Positions 37,345 through 45,517 of a stretch of DNA of 64,000 bases are shown here, piece by piece; within the stretch, counting starts at the first letter, position 1, and every line of letters begins with the position of its first letter. The translations under genes were made by a program, and so were the position numbers. Source of the DNA: an uncultured Bacteroidales bacterium. Its GTDB lineage: Bacteria; Bacteroidota; Bacteroidia; Bacteroidales; Paludibacteraceae. The stretch is from positions 17,775-81,774 of the forward strand of contig CAIUTB010000040.1 of assembly GCA_903901975.1 (NCBI GenBank), read 5' to 3'. The notes under the pieces are model-generated. The model made no database searches and was not told the origin of the DNA. It saw only the letters and a program-made list of their open reading frames with translations.

Positions 37345-38640
37345 ATGAAAAGAATTTTTACTTTCGCAATCGCTCTTATGAGCTTGTTTGCAAGCAGTCA
37401 GTTGGCTTCTGCTGCAACTGCTGTGTTTAATGTAACTGTACCTGCCGGTACAAATGCCTGCTACATTATTGGTAGCTTTAATAGCTGGGATCAAACAAAA
37501 TCTGTGAAACTAACTAAAGTCGATGCTACGCATTACACAGTCACTTTAGATGAAGCTACTTTTGCAACCGGTGTTACGCTTGCCACTATGCAGTACAAAT
37601 ATTGCAGTGGACCTGGTGACTGGGCTTATGTAGAAAAATATGCAGATGGTACTGAAATCCATGCAAACCGTGTTTATACCGGTACAAATGTTTGGGTTGA
37701 TACAGCTACTCCACCAGCACCTACAGAAACTGCAATTGGTACACTTGGACAAGATGTGGTTGCTAAATGGGCAATGGTTTGGGCAGACGTACCACCAAAA
37801 CCAATGAAAGTGACCATCGATGTATTGGTTCCAGCCGGAACTTTCCAATGTTACATAGTTGGGACATTTAATAACTGGGCTGGTCCTTCTGCTCCGGTTG
37901 ATAGTTGTAAGATGGTAAATATGGGTGCAAATCCTGATGGAACAATTATTTTTGAAAAAACTATTTATTCACCAGATGTAAATAAATTAGCTTATCACTT
38001 CTGTAGCGGTCCGGATTGGTCATTTGAACAGAGTGCTCCTACAGGTGATTATAAATATCCTGAAGTTGCTCCAATTGTAACAGCTTGGAAAGCAATTTAC
38101 GATCCAACCAAGTTAGGAAATATCGATTTTGTTGTAACTGTACCTGCTAATACTCCTAAGATTTGGGCAGTAGGTAGTTTCCAGGGTTGGAGTCAAACTA
38201 ATGGTTTGGAATGTACGAAAAATATTAATGGAACTTTTAGTTTCTCTGTTAAAAATATTCAGAGTATGGAATTCAAAATGTATAACCGATTAGATGCAAG
38301 TTGGGGTTTTGTTGAAGTTGACGCTCTAGGTGTAGAAGTTGCAAATCGTAAAGCTACTGCAACTCCAGGAACAACAATTACTGTACCCATTACTGTAATT
38401 GGTTGGAAACAAGCTTTTGACACGAAAGTGGATGAAGTGAGCATTGATAACTACAAAATATATTCTAATAACAGCAAAATCGTTGTAGAAGGTGTACTTT
38501 CAACAGTAGATTTATTCAGTCTTGATGGACGTCGTGTTCAAACTGAAAGACTCTCAGGAACATTTACTTCTCAAACGTTGAACAAAGGTTTGTATGTTGT
38601 ACGTGTTGACGGTGCTAGCAAAAAAGTATCCGTAAACTAA
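37345..38640 (+). CDS. T9SS protein with three CBM20/CBM48-like starch-binding domains
   Basis: The 431-residue protein has a signal peptide (cleavage near LASAA), then three related beta-sandwich repeats. Each opens with V-x-VPA-x-T and a binding-loop motif: GSFNSWDQT (~45), GTFNNWAGP (~170) and GSFQGWSQT (~275). A T9SS-type C-terminal domain follows (YKIYSNNSKIVVEG to GLYVVRVDG), although its first motif lacks the usual PNP. It has no catalytic domain. These modules resemble CBM20/CBM48 domains that bind alpha-glucan, so this may be a surface glycan-binding protein. It has its own promoter, a LacI-type operator and a strong terminator, so it is a single-gene unit. Confidence 0.75.
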   Translation: MKRIFTFAIALMSLFASSQLASAATAVFNVTVPAGTNACYIIGSFNSWDQTKSVKLTKVDATHYTVTLDEATFATGVTLATMQYKYCSGPGDWAYVEKYADGTEIHANRVYTGTNVWVDTATPPAPTETAIGTLGQDVVAKWAMVWADVPPKPMKVTIDVLVPAGTFQCYIVGTFNNWAGPSAPVDSCKMVNMGANPDGTIIFEKTIYSPDVNKLAYHFCSGPDWSFEQSAPTGDYKYPEVAPIVTAWKAIYDPTKLGNIDFVVTVPANTPKIWAVGSFQGWSQTNGLECTKNINGTFSFSVKNIQSMEFKMYNRLDASWGFVEVDALGVEVANRKATATPGTTITVPITVIGWKQAFDTKVDEVSIDNYKIYSNNSKIVVEGVLSTVDLFSLDGRRVQTERLSGTFTSQTLNKGLYVVRVDGASKKVSVN

Positions 38641-38661
38641 TACAACTGATTTGATTTGATT

Positions 38662-38697
38662 GAAAGGCTGTACGTTTTGCGTACAGCCTTTCTTTTT
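38662..38697 (+). terminator. strong intrinsic terminator after CBM protein
   Basis: A perfect 13-bp stem (GAAAGGCTGTACG / CGTACAGCCTTTC) with loop TTTTG is followed by TTTTTA. Confidence 0.92.
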
Positions 38698-38732
38698 ATG
38701 AAAGTGGCAAGTTCTGAAATAGCTTTAAATAC

Positions 38733-38762
38733 TTGGAATCACTAAAAAAATGCTTACTTTTG
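38733..38762 (+). promoter_or_regulatory. promoter of the ABC permease gene
   Basis: TTG (38733-38735), a 19-nt spacer and TACTTTTG (38755-38762) fit the consensus, 50 nt before the ATG. Confidence 0.6.
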
Positions 38763-38812
38763 CGTTGATTTTTATTGTAATAAAGTTAGAACATATAAAC
38801 TGATTTGTAATT

Positions 38813-39649
38813 ATGGAATATAATACCGTTATTAAGCCCAAAAATAAATTGTTTGAGGTTGATTTCAAAGAGATTTGGCAATACCGCGATTTGTTTAGCA
38901 TGTTTGTAAAGCGTGATATAATCACACAGTATAAGCAAACTGTTTTGGGTCCGCTTTGGTTTTTTATTCAACCCGCCATTACAACTATTATGTATATGGT
39001 TGTGTTTGGTGGAATTGCCGGTATTCCAACTGACGGATTACCTCAACCTATGTTTTATATGGCAGGGATTGTTTGCTGGCAGTATTTTGCCGATTGTTTG
39101 AATAAAACTTCTTCCACCTTTACGGCTAATCAGGGAATTTTCGGGAAAGTGTATTTCCCTCGAATGATTGTGCCGCTTTCTACTGTTGCATCAGGTTTGG
39201 TACGTATGGGAATTCAATTTTTGCTGTTTATTGCAGTTTACGTTTACTATATTATTATGGGAGTTCACGTTGCACCAAACGCGTATATTTTACTTTTACC
39301 ACTGATAATATTAATGCTGGCTGGTTTATCGCTCGGTTTTGGAATTATCATTTCCTCCATGACCACTAAATACCGTGACCTTACCATACTTTTTTCTTTT
39401 ATTGTTGGTTTGTGGATGTATGCTACTCCGGTTATTTATCCGTTGAGCACCATGTCACCTAAACGTCAATGGATTATGGCGCTTAATCCGGTTACTTCAC
39501 TAGTCGAAACTTTCAAATACGGCACGATGGGTGTCGGTACTTTCAGTTGGGGACAATTGGGCTATAGTTTTGTATTTATGGTTGTATTGCTGGGAATTGG
39601 GATAGTGGTATTTAATAAAGTTCAGCGGTCGTTTATGGATACTGTATAA
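38813..39649 (+). CDS. ABC-2 type permease for polysaccharide/O-antigen export
   Basis: The 278-residue inner-membrane protein has six predicted helices. It carries the ABC-2 polysaccharide-export signature FVKRDIITQYKQTVLGPLWF near the N-terminus and LNPVTSLVETFKYG near the C-terminus, as in Wzm/TagG/RfbA. It would pair with a Wzt/TagH ATPase to flip lipid-linked polysaccharide. That ATPase gene normally follows directly but is absent here; the next sequence is a four-helix-bundle gene in repeats. Confidence 0.92.
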   Translation: MEYNTVIKPKNKLFEVDFKEIWQYRDLFSMFVKRDIITQYKQTVLGPLWFFIQPAITTIMYMVVFGGIAGIPTDGLPQPMFYMAGIVCWQYFADCLNKTSSTFTANQGIFGKVYFPRMIVPLSTVASGLVRMGIQFLLFIAVYVYYIIMGVHVAPNAYILLLPLIILMLAGLSLGFGIIISSMTTKYRDLTILFSFIVGLWMYATPVIYPLSTMSPKRQWIMALNPVTSLVETFKYGTMGVGTFSWGQLGYSFVFMVVLLGIGIVVFNKVQRSFMDTV

Positions 39650-39661
39650 TTAATGTAATTA

Positions 39662-39725
39662 TGTAGTTGTGTAATTGTGTAGTTGTGTAATTGTGTAGTT
39701 GTGTAATTGTGTAGTTGTGTAATTG
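39662..39725 (+). repeat. four tandem 16-bp repeats, left flank of four-helix-bundle gene
   Basis: Four perfect copies of TGTAGTTGTGTAATTG. One copy plus neighbours recurs in reverse orientation at 40181-40204. A 20-bp exact inverted repeat is formed by 39662-39681 and 40185-40204. Confidence 0.95.
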
Positions 39726-39791
39726 TGTTGCTTGGAAATGTCTAAATCTTGAAAATTATTGTTTTTTTGAACAGATAAATAATTATAAACT

Positions 39792-40166
39792 ATGGAATTC
39801 AAGTATAGTTTTGAAAAATTGGATGTTTGGAATGATGCACGCAAATTTGTTGTTGACATATATGCTTTGACAAAGCTAATGCCTACGGAAGAAAGATTTG
39901 GATTATGTTCGCAAATTCAAAGAGCTTCTGTTTCAATTGTTTCAAATATTGCTGAAGGAACAACCAGGTTCTCTGATAAAGGAAAAATACGATTTATTGA
40001 AATAGCTTATGGTTCTTTGATGGAGGTATATTGTCAATTATATGTAGCTTTTGATTTGAAATATATTACTTTAGAACATTTTCAAAATGTGAAGATATCA
40101 GTTAATGAAATCTCAAATAAATTAAATGCTCTTAACCGAGCATATAAGAAAAGGTTAAACAATTAA
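39792..40166 (+). CDS. four-helix-bundle protein (23S rRNA intervening-sequence protein family)
   Basis: The 124-residue protein is typical of the S23/23S_rRNA_IVP family: FEKLDVWNDARKFVVDIY, then QIQRASVSIVSNIAEG, then FIEIAYGSLMEVYCQL. The fold is the same as that of the diversity-generating-retroelement accessory protein Avd, and members were first found in intervening sequences of 23S rRNA. The biochemical role is unknown. Here it is not in rRNA but alone between the ABC permease and EamA genes, with short repeats in opposite orientation on each side. This suggests an insertable unit rather than a member of the surrounding operon. Confidence 0.9.
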   Translation: MEFKYSFEKLDVWNDARKFVVDIYALTKLMPTEERFGLCSQIQRASVSIVSNIAEGTTRFSDKGKIRFIEIAYGSLMEVYCQLYVAFDLKYITLEHFQNVKISVNEISNKLNALNRAYKKRLNN

Positions 40167-40172
40167 ATTTCG

Positions 40173-40210
40173 CTACTACACAATTACACAATTACACAAC
40201 TACACATTAA
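40173..40210 (-). repeat. inverted copy of the 16-bp repeats, right flank
   Basis: Contains CAATTACACAACTACA (40189-40204), the reverse complement of the left unit, plus a partial second unit (40181-40188). The ends ATTAATG on the left and CATTAAT on the right extend the symmetry. Confidence 0.92.
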
Positions 40211-40216
40211 TCAGCC

Positions 40217-40585
40217 ATGCGTTATATTTATATCTTTGCCACCCTATTCTTCACCATTTACGGTCAAATGATTTTGAAATGGAGGATTTTGAAGATTCAT
40301 TGGAGTATGCCTCAAACCGGACTTTGGGATATGGTGGTCTCTTATACTAAGTTTCTGCTTGATCCGTTTATCTTTTCGGGTTTTATGGCTGCATTTATTG
40401 CATCAGTATGTTGGTCGATGGCTATGACTAAATTCCAGATTACAGAAGCCTATCCTTTTATGAGTCTGGCACCGGCTATCGTCTTTCTGTTGGGAGTATG
40501 GCTCTTGAGCGAAACATTTACGATTGGTAAAGTGATTGGATTAGTGTTGATTATTGCAGGTACAATTGTTACAGTGAAATTCTAA
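40217..40585 (+). CDS. EamA/SMR-type small membrane transporter
   Basis: The 122-residue protein has four transmembrane helices and an EamA half-domain ending LSETFTIGKVIGLVLIIAGT. ArnE/ArnF and other small proteins of this type flip undecaprenyl-phosphate-linked sugars across the inner membrane. It is 4 nt before an ATP-grasp gene and one gene from an ArnC/GtrB-like glycosyltransferase, so a flippase role is the best reading. Multidrug export is a less likely alternative. Confidence 0.8.
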   Translation: MRYIYIFATLFFTIYGQMILKWRILKIHWSMPQTGLWDMVVSYTKFLLDPFIFSGFMAAFIASVCWSMAMTKFQITEAYPFMSLAPAIVFLLGVWLLSETFTIGKVIGLVLIIAGTIVTVKF

Positions 40586-40589
40586 CAAA

Positions 40590-41699
40590 ATGAAGAAATT
40601 AGCCATCATTGGTGCCAGTTACCTGCAATTACCATTAGTTCTCAAAGCGAAGGAAATGGGATTTGAAACACATTGTTTTGCGTGGGAGGATGGTGCTGTT
40701 TGCCGAACTGTTGCTGATTTTTTTTATCCTGTTTCTATTCTGGAAAAAGAACAGATTTTAGAACTTTGCGAATCGATTGATATCGATGGAATAACCAGTA
40801 TAGCCTCAGATGCTGCCGTACCAACTGTCAATTATGTGGCTGGTAAAATGGGTTTGACGGGCAATCAGTTTGCAGATGCAAAAGTATGTACCGATAAATA
40901 TCAAATGCGCCGCCGGTTTGCTGAATTTGGAGTTTCTTCACCAAAATTTGTGATTTCAGCTGACGGTTATTCTATTAAGGATTTTCGGTTTCCGGTAATT
41001 GTGAAACCAACAGACCGTTCAGGAAGTCGTGGGGTAAAAAAAATAGTAAGCGAAGGTGATTTACAGGTGGCGGTAGCGCGTGCAAAGCATGAATCATTTA
41101 GTGGAAATGCAATTATTGAAGAATATATTTCAGGCAATGAAGTAAGTGTTGAAAGTATTTCCTGGAAAGGAAAACATTACATTTTGGCTATTACTGATAA
41201 AGTAACAACAGGAGCGCCTTGTTTTGTGGAACTGGAACATCATCAACCCAGTCAATTATCCAATGAAATTCAACAGAAGATAAAATTTGAAACACTTAAA
41301 GCACTGAAAGCATTAAATATCGAATATGGTGCAAGTCATTCGGAGTTTAAAATTACAGCAGCTGGCGAAGTTTTTGCCATTGAAGTAGGAGCGAGGATGG
41401 GCGGTGATTTTATAGGTTCTAATCTGGTACAGCTTTCAACAGGATATGATTTTGTTAAAGGGGTGATTGATGTGGCGTTGGGATATTTTGAAGAACCTGT
41501 AATTCAAGCCGAAATGTGTTCAGGTGTTTATTTCCTTTGTAAGGAAACTGAACGTTTGCTTACTGTAATTCAACAACCAAAAAAATACAAGGAAATTATT
41601 GAAGCAGAAATAACCGATGCAGAATTACACGACATACAATGCAGTGCCGACCGTAGCGGATATTTTATTTATCAGGCTAACAAACGATTCAAGATATGA
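40590..41699 (+). CDS. ATP-grasp family ligase
   Basis: The 369-residue protein has an N-terminal Rossmann-like part (KKLAIIGASYLQLPLVLKAK) and an ATP-grasp domain. The nucleotide-binding strands are FPVIVKPTDRSGSRGV (~130-145) and NAIIEEYISGNEVSVES, and the metal site is FAIEVGARMGGD (~265-276). Relatives join an amino or carboxyl substrate through an acyl-phosphate. In this envelope cluster it may attach an amino acid or acyl group to a sugar or carrier. It overlaps the next gene by 4 nt (ATGA). The substrate is unknown. Confidence 0.85.
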   Translation: MKKLAIIGASYLQLPLVLKAKEMGFETHCFAWEDGAVCRTVADFFYPVSILEKEQILELCESIDIDGITSIASDAAVPTVNYVAGKMGLTGNQFADAKVCTDKYQMRRRFAEFGVSSPKFVISADGYSIKDFRFPVIVKPTDRSGSRGVKKIVSEGDLQVAVARAKHESFSGNAIIEEYISGNEVSVESISWKGKHYILAITDKVTTGAPCFVELEHHQPSQLSNEIQQKIKFETLKALKALNIEYGASHSEFKITAAGEVFAIEVGARMGGDFIGSNLVQLSTGYDFVKGVIDVALGYFEEPVIQAEMCSGVYFLCKETERLLTVIQQPKKYKEIIEAEITDAELHDIQCSADRSGYFIYQANKRFKI

Positions 41700-42631
41700 A
41701 GATTCCTCATTTATCCATAGTTACGACACTTTACCGTTCGGAAAGATTTCTGGATTCATTTGTGGCTCAATGTGAGACTGCAATGGCTGAGATAGCTTGC
41801 GATAATTATGAAATTGTATTTGTAAATGATGGCTCGCCCGATAATTCATTGGCTAAGGTTCTTCAACAGAAAGAATCAAATAATCATATTGTGGCAGTGG
41901 ATTTGTCGCGTAACTTCGGACATCATTACGCTATTATGGCCGGACTGAATTGTGCTACAGGTGAAACTGTTTTTCTGATTGACTGCGATTTGGAGGTTCC
42001 ACCAACTTATATTCCAACATTTTACACTAAGTTTAATGAAGAATCGTGCGATGTGGTTTATGGCATTCAGGAAACCCGTAAAGGATCGTTTATCGAACGG
42101 ACTGTTGGTGGGCTTTTCTATAGTTTTTTTAATAGTCTAACTGATACACAGATTCCTGAAAACCTGCTAACAGAACGCTTGATGAGTCGTCGGTATGTGA
42201 ACGAACTGATAAAACTCGGCGATAAAAATATTTTTATGGCCGGAATGATGCAATGGATAGGTTTTAAGCAAATTCCTATTACCATAAAGAAAGGACAACG
42301 CGAAGGAAAAAGTACGTATACGCTTGGAAAACGTATTGCATTGAGTATGGAAGCTGTTACCTCATTTTCTTCCTATCCTCTGGTTGTATTGTTTAAGTTT
42401 GGTTTTTTTATCTCTGCTATCAGCGTTATTACAGGTCTTTACTTTTTGATATACAAACTATTTAATCCGGAGATAGTGCTTTCAGGATTTACTTTTCTGA
42501 TTGTTGCCTTGCTGTTTTCGGTTGGAGTAATCATAAGTTCGCTCGGTATTTTAGGAATTTACATTGATAAGCTGTTTAATCAGACAAAGAACCGCCCGAC
42601 TTTTATTGTAAAGGATATTTATAAATTTTAG
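41696..42631 (+). CDS. GT2 undecaprenyl-phosphate glycosyltransferase (GtrB/ArnC-like)
   Basis: The 311-residue protein has a GT-A domain (LSIVTTLYRSERFL, FVNDGSPDNS, LIDCDLEVPP) with the conserved SRNFGHHYAIMAGL motif. It ends with two transmembrane segments (~230-250 and 262-290). This is the build of enzymes that move a sugar from a nucleotide donor to undecaprenyl phosphate on the cytoplasmic face. The EamA-type protein in the same operon would flip the product. The sugar is unknown. Confidence 0.9.
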   Translation: MKIPHLSIVTTLYRSERFLDSFVAQCETAMAEIACDNYEIVFVNDGSPDNSLAKVLQQKESNNHIVAVDLSRNFGHHYAIMAGLNCATGETVFLIDCDLEVPPTYIPTFYTKFNEESCDVVYGIQETRKGSFIERTVGGLFYSFFNSLTDTQIPENLLTERLMSRRYVNELIKLGDKNIFMAGMMQWIGFKQIPITIKKGQREGKSTYTLGKRIALSMEAVTSFSSYPLVVLFKFGFFISAISVITGLYFLIYKLFNPEIVLSGFTFLIVALLFSVGVIISSLGILGIYIDKLFNQTKNRPTFIVKDIYKF

Positions 42632-42656
42632 TAGTTTATAGTTGGCAGTTGATAGT

Positions 42657-43331
42657 ATGAATGCAAATAAGAAGATTGTTATTTTCGGTGTCAGTGATTT
42701 TGCAAGTCAGGTTAGTTCTTATCTGAAGCAAGATTCTGATTTTGAAATTGTGGCTTATACTGTTGATGCTGAGTATAATAAAATAGGAGCATTTTTAGAT
42801 TTACCGGTTGTAGATTTTGAAAAGGTTCAGGAAATCTATCCTCCATCAGAATATTCTATGTTTGTGGCCATTGGGTATCATAAATTGAATTCTAGCCGTG
42901 AAACCAAATTCAATGAAGCAAAAGCTAAAGGATATCAATTAATAACTTATATTTGCTCCCGCAATTCATATTGGAAGGACTTGGAAATAGGCGAAAATTG
43001 CTTTATTATGGAAGCTAATGTTTTTATGCAGAACGTAAAAATAGGCGATAATGTGATATTTGCAATAGGCAATAAAATTGGTCATGATTCAGTTATTGAT
43101 TCCAACTGTTTTATTACTTCCAACGTAATGATAGGTGGATTTTGCAGCCTTAAAAAAAATAGTTTTATTGGTATGAGTGCTGTAATTAAAGACAAAACAA
43201 CGATTGGCGAATTCAATATTCTGGGAGCGGGTTCAATTATTTTAAAAAATACCAGGGACAGAAGTTCTTTTTTGACCAAATCAACCCCACTTAGTTTCGA
43301 TCCAAATAATCTTATTCAGGATTTTATTTGA
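42657..43331 (+). CDS. NeuD-like left-handed beta-helix acyltransferase
   Basis: I choose ATG 42657 (224 residues) over TTG 42642. The N-terminal Rossmann-like subdomain (KIVIFGVSDFASQVSSYLKQ) and C-terminal hexapeptide repeats (IGENCFIMEANVFMQNVKIG, IGDNVIFAIGNKIGHDS) are those of NeuD/PglD-type sugar O- or N-acyltransferases. A helical extension KDKTTIGEFNILGAGSIILK closes the beta-helix. With an acyl carrier protein encoded next, the donor could be an acyl-ACP rather than acetyl-CoA. Confidence 0.85.
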   Translation: MNANKKIVIFGVSDFASQVSSYLKQDSDFEIVAYTVDAEYNKIGAFLDLPVVDFEKVQEIYPPSEYSMFVAIGYHKLNSSRETKFNEAKAKGYQLITYICSRNSYWKDLEIGENCFIMEANVFMQNVKIGDNVIFAIGNKIGHDSVIDSNCFITSNVMIGGFCSLKKNSFIGMSAVIKDKTTIGEFNILGAGSIILKNTRDRSSFLTKSTPLSFDPNNLIQDFI

Positions 43332-43373
43332 TATTCGGATTTAAATTAAATATTAATTTTAAACAGATACCTT

Positions 43374-43604
43374 ATGGACACGAATGAATTTATCAAAAAT
43401 TTTGCAACACAGTTCGACGATACAGATTTGGCTGAATTCACTATGCAAACCCGTTTCCGTGACTTGGATGAATGGTCATCGCTCAATGCGTTGGCAATTT
43501 TGAATATGATTGGCAAAAAATACTCCGTTTTGCTTAGACCGGATGAAATGAAACCAACGAATACGGTTCAGGAATTATTTGACTTAGTAAAGAGCAAGCA
43601 GTAA
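43374..43604 (+). CDS. acyl carrier protein
   Basis: The 76-residue acidic four-helix protein has the phosphopantetheine site at Ser36 in EWSSLNAL, where the usual DSL is SSL. The length and helix pattern are normal for an ACP. It is not next to fatty-acid synthase genes but between a NeuD-like acyltransferase and an SDR reductase, so it is a dedicated carrier for this cluster. No ketosynthase or adenylating enzyme is nearby. Confidence 0.88.
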   Translation: MDTNEFIKNFATQFDDTDLAEFTMQTRFRDLDEWSSLNALAILNMIGKKYSVLLRPDEMKPTNTVQELFDLVKSKQ

Positions 43605-43656
43605 GCAGAAAATAGTAAAGAATTTAATTATTAACTGCAAACTAAAAACTAAAAAT

Positions 43657-44400
43657 ATGAGTCCATTTTCGCTCGGAGATAAAACCATTCTGGTTACCGG
43701 TGCCTCCTCGGGCATTGGAAGAGCTATTGCTGTTGCTTGCTCTCAAATGGGAGCAAAAATGATTATTACAGGACGTAATGTAACCCGACTGTCTGAAACA
43801 TTTTCCTTACTTGAGGGCACTGAGCATCAACAAATTTGTGCTGATTTGACAAATGCCGACGATCTTACGAAATTGGTTGAGGAATTACCCAAACTTGATG
43901 GCTTAGTGAATTGTGCAGGTATAGCAAATCCATTGGTTCTTCAATTGACTGAAAAAGAAGATGTTGATGAAATAATGCAGATCAATACAATGGCTCCAAT
44001 AAATCTTAGCCGTTTAGTACTTCAAAACAAAAAGTTAAATAAAGGAGCTTCCCTTGTCTTTATTTCGTCCATTAATGGTAACAATTGTGCCTATATTGGT
44101 AGTGCCGTTTATGCAGCATCTAAAAGTGCATTGACAGGCTTCATGAAGGGTATTGCCCTGGAACTTGCTCCGCGTGGCATTCGGGCTAATTGTATTAATC
44201 CCGGAATGATTGATACTGATTTGCTTAGCAATGGCTATATTGGTGAAGATGAAATGGAAAAAGACCGCTTGAAATATCCGCTTAAACGATATGGAAAACC
44301 TGAAGAAGTAGCTTCAGCTGCTGTTTATCTGCTTTCAGATGCTACACAATGGATGACCGGTAGTAGTTTGTTGCTTGATGGAGGTTATACGCTTCAGTAG
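43657..44400 (+). CDS. short-chain dehydrogenase/reductase (FabG-like)
   Basis: The 247-residue SDR has the NAD(P) motif TGASSGIGRA, the NCAG motif, and the catalytic Tyr152-x3-Lys156 (YAASK). The Arg after the first strand pair (TGRNVTR) favours NADPH. It ends MTGSSLLLDGGYTLQ, typical of FabG-like enzymes. With the ACP gene 52 nt upstream it may reduce an ACP-bound 3-oxoacyl group; a sugar-reductase role is possible. Confidence 0.87.
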   Translation: MSPFSLGDKTILVTGASSGIGRAIAVACSQMGAKMIITGRNVTRLSETFSLLEGTEHQQICADLTNADDLTKLVEELPKLDGLVNCAGIANPLVLQLTEKEDVDEIMQINTMAPINLSRLVLQNKKLNKGASLVFISSINGNNCAYIGSAVYAASKSALTGFMKGIALELAPRGIRANCINPGMIDTDLLSNGYIGEDEMEKDRLKYPLKRYGKPEEVASAAVYLLSDATQWMTGSSLLLDGGYTLQ

Positions 44401-44429
44401 CTCTTAATCTGCGAAATGATTTTTGACAT

Positions 44430-44437
44430 TACATTTG
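44430..44437 (+). promoter_or_regulatory. putative -7 element for the kinase gene
   Basis: TACATTTG, 50 nt before the ATG at 44488. No well-spaced -33 box is visible. Confidence 0.3.
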
Positions 44438-44487
44438 AATAGAATAAAAGTACGAACTTAGTTCCCCATTCGGGGTAGTGTTTTATT

Positions 44488-45423
44488 ATGGAAATAAATT
44501 CTGAACATTGGGCAATAATCATTAATCCAAAATCGGGTAAGAAGAATTTTAGACAACAACAGAAATATCTTTTCCTGATGTTGAAACATGCGGGAATACC
44601 CTTTGATTATCGAATGACAAAATTTGCTAATCATGCTTCGAAAATTGCGCGTTATTTTCTTCAAAAAGGATATCGTAATATCATGATATTGGGTGGTGAC
44701 GGCACGATGAGTGAAGTTATAAATGGTATTTTCAGTACTGATTTATCAGATACAAGTTCTCTGAAAATCGCTCTCATACCTCGTGGAACAGGTAATGACT
44801 GGGCTCGTTTCTGGGGTTTGACTACTGATTATAAAAAATCAATTGAGGTGTTTTTTAAAGGGAAAATTCAGCCAATTGATATAGGAAAAGTTGAATACGA
44901 TATGGAGGGAGTGAAAGAATCGCACTATTTCATTAATTCCATTGGATTGGGACTTGATGCGGCTGTAGTCAATCTAACCCATCGATTAAAAGAAATTTTC
45001 GGAAGTCATTCGTTTATGTACACTCTGGCTTTACTTGGAGCCGTTTTTAGGTATAAAGCGCATAAAATCAGAATATTTTCAGACGAAAAAAATATCAAGG
45101 ATAGTATGTTCACCATGAATGTGGCTAATGGGTGCTACAGTGGGGGCGGTATGAAACAAAATCCAAATGCTTTGCCTTACGACGGATTGATGGATGTAAT
45201 GATGGCTAAGAAACCAACCCTGTGGGATATTATCACAGCCATACTCCGACTCTTCAATGGAAAACTACTCGAACATCCCGTTATTGAATCGTTTCAAACG
45301 AAAAATTTATTGGTTCAATGTGATAAAACAGCTTTAATGGAAGCAGATGGAATAATTGTCAATGGTTTTTCTCCATTCAATATCAGCATTATGCCTCATG
45401 CAATTCAGATGATTGTACCGTAA
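44488..45423 (+). CDS. diacylglycerol/lipid kinase family protein
   Basis: The 311-residue protein has the DAGK catalytic domain: INPKSGKKN near the N-terminus, nucleotide motif GGDGT at 69-73, and IPRGTGNDWAR. A YegS/DgkB-like beta-sandwich C-terminus follows. It would phosphorylate diacylglycerol or a related lipid at the membrane. Gene order places it between the sugar-modification operon and the convergent MurU-like gene; it probably has its own promoter. Confidence 0.88.
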   Translation: MEINSEHWAIIINPKSGKKNFRQQQKYLFLMLKHAGIPFDYRMTKFANHASKIARYFLQKGYRNIMILGGDGTMSEVINGIFSTDLSDTSSLKIALIPRGTGNDWARFWGLTTDYKKSIEVFFKGKIQPIDIGKVEYDMEGVKESHYFINSIGLGLDAAVVNLTHRLKEIFGSHSFMYTLALLGAVFRYKAHKIRIFSDEKNIKDSMFTMNVANGCYSGGGMKQNPNALPYDGLMDVMMAKKPTLWDIITAILRLFNGKLLEHPVIESFQTKNLLVQCDKTALMEADGIIVNGFSPFNISIMPHAIQMIVP

Positions 45424-45489
45424 ACTTCTGGCTCATTAAGTAGGACTAATTACTTTCGTCTGTTTTCGCCAAAAATCTGTTTCCATATT

Positions 45490-45517
45490 TCTTTCTCCCC
45501 TTTAGGGGTTGGGGGTC
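45490..45517 (-). repeat. dispersed CCCCTAAAGGGG repeat overlapping the nucleotidyltransferase stop
   Basis: On the minus strand ACCCCCAACCCCTAAAGGGG. It supplies the last codons (Thr-Pro-Asn-Pro) and the TAA stop of the gene at 45502. CCCC-TAAA-GGGG can also fold as a hairpin. Confidence 0.75.

Noticed and set aside
39656..39731. CRISPR-like tandem array
   Set aside because: The 16-bp units are contiguous with no spacers, and one copy is inverted on the other side of the gene; no cas gene is near.
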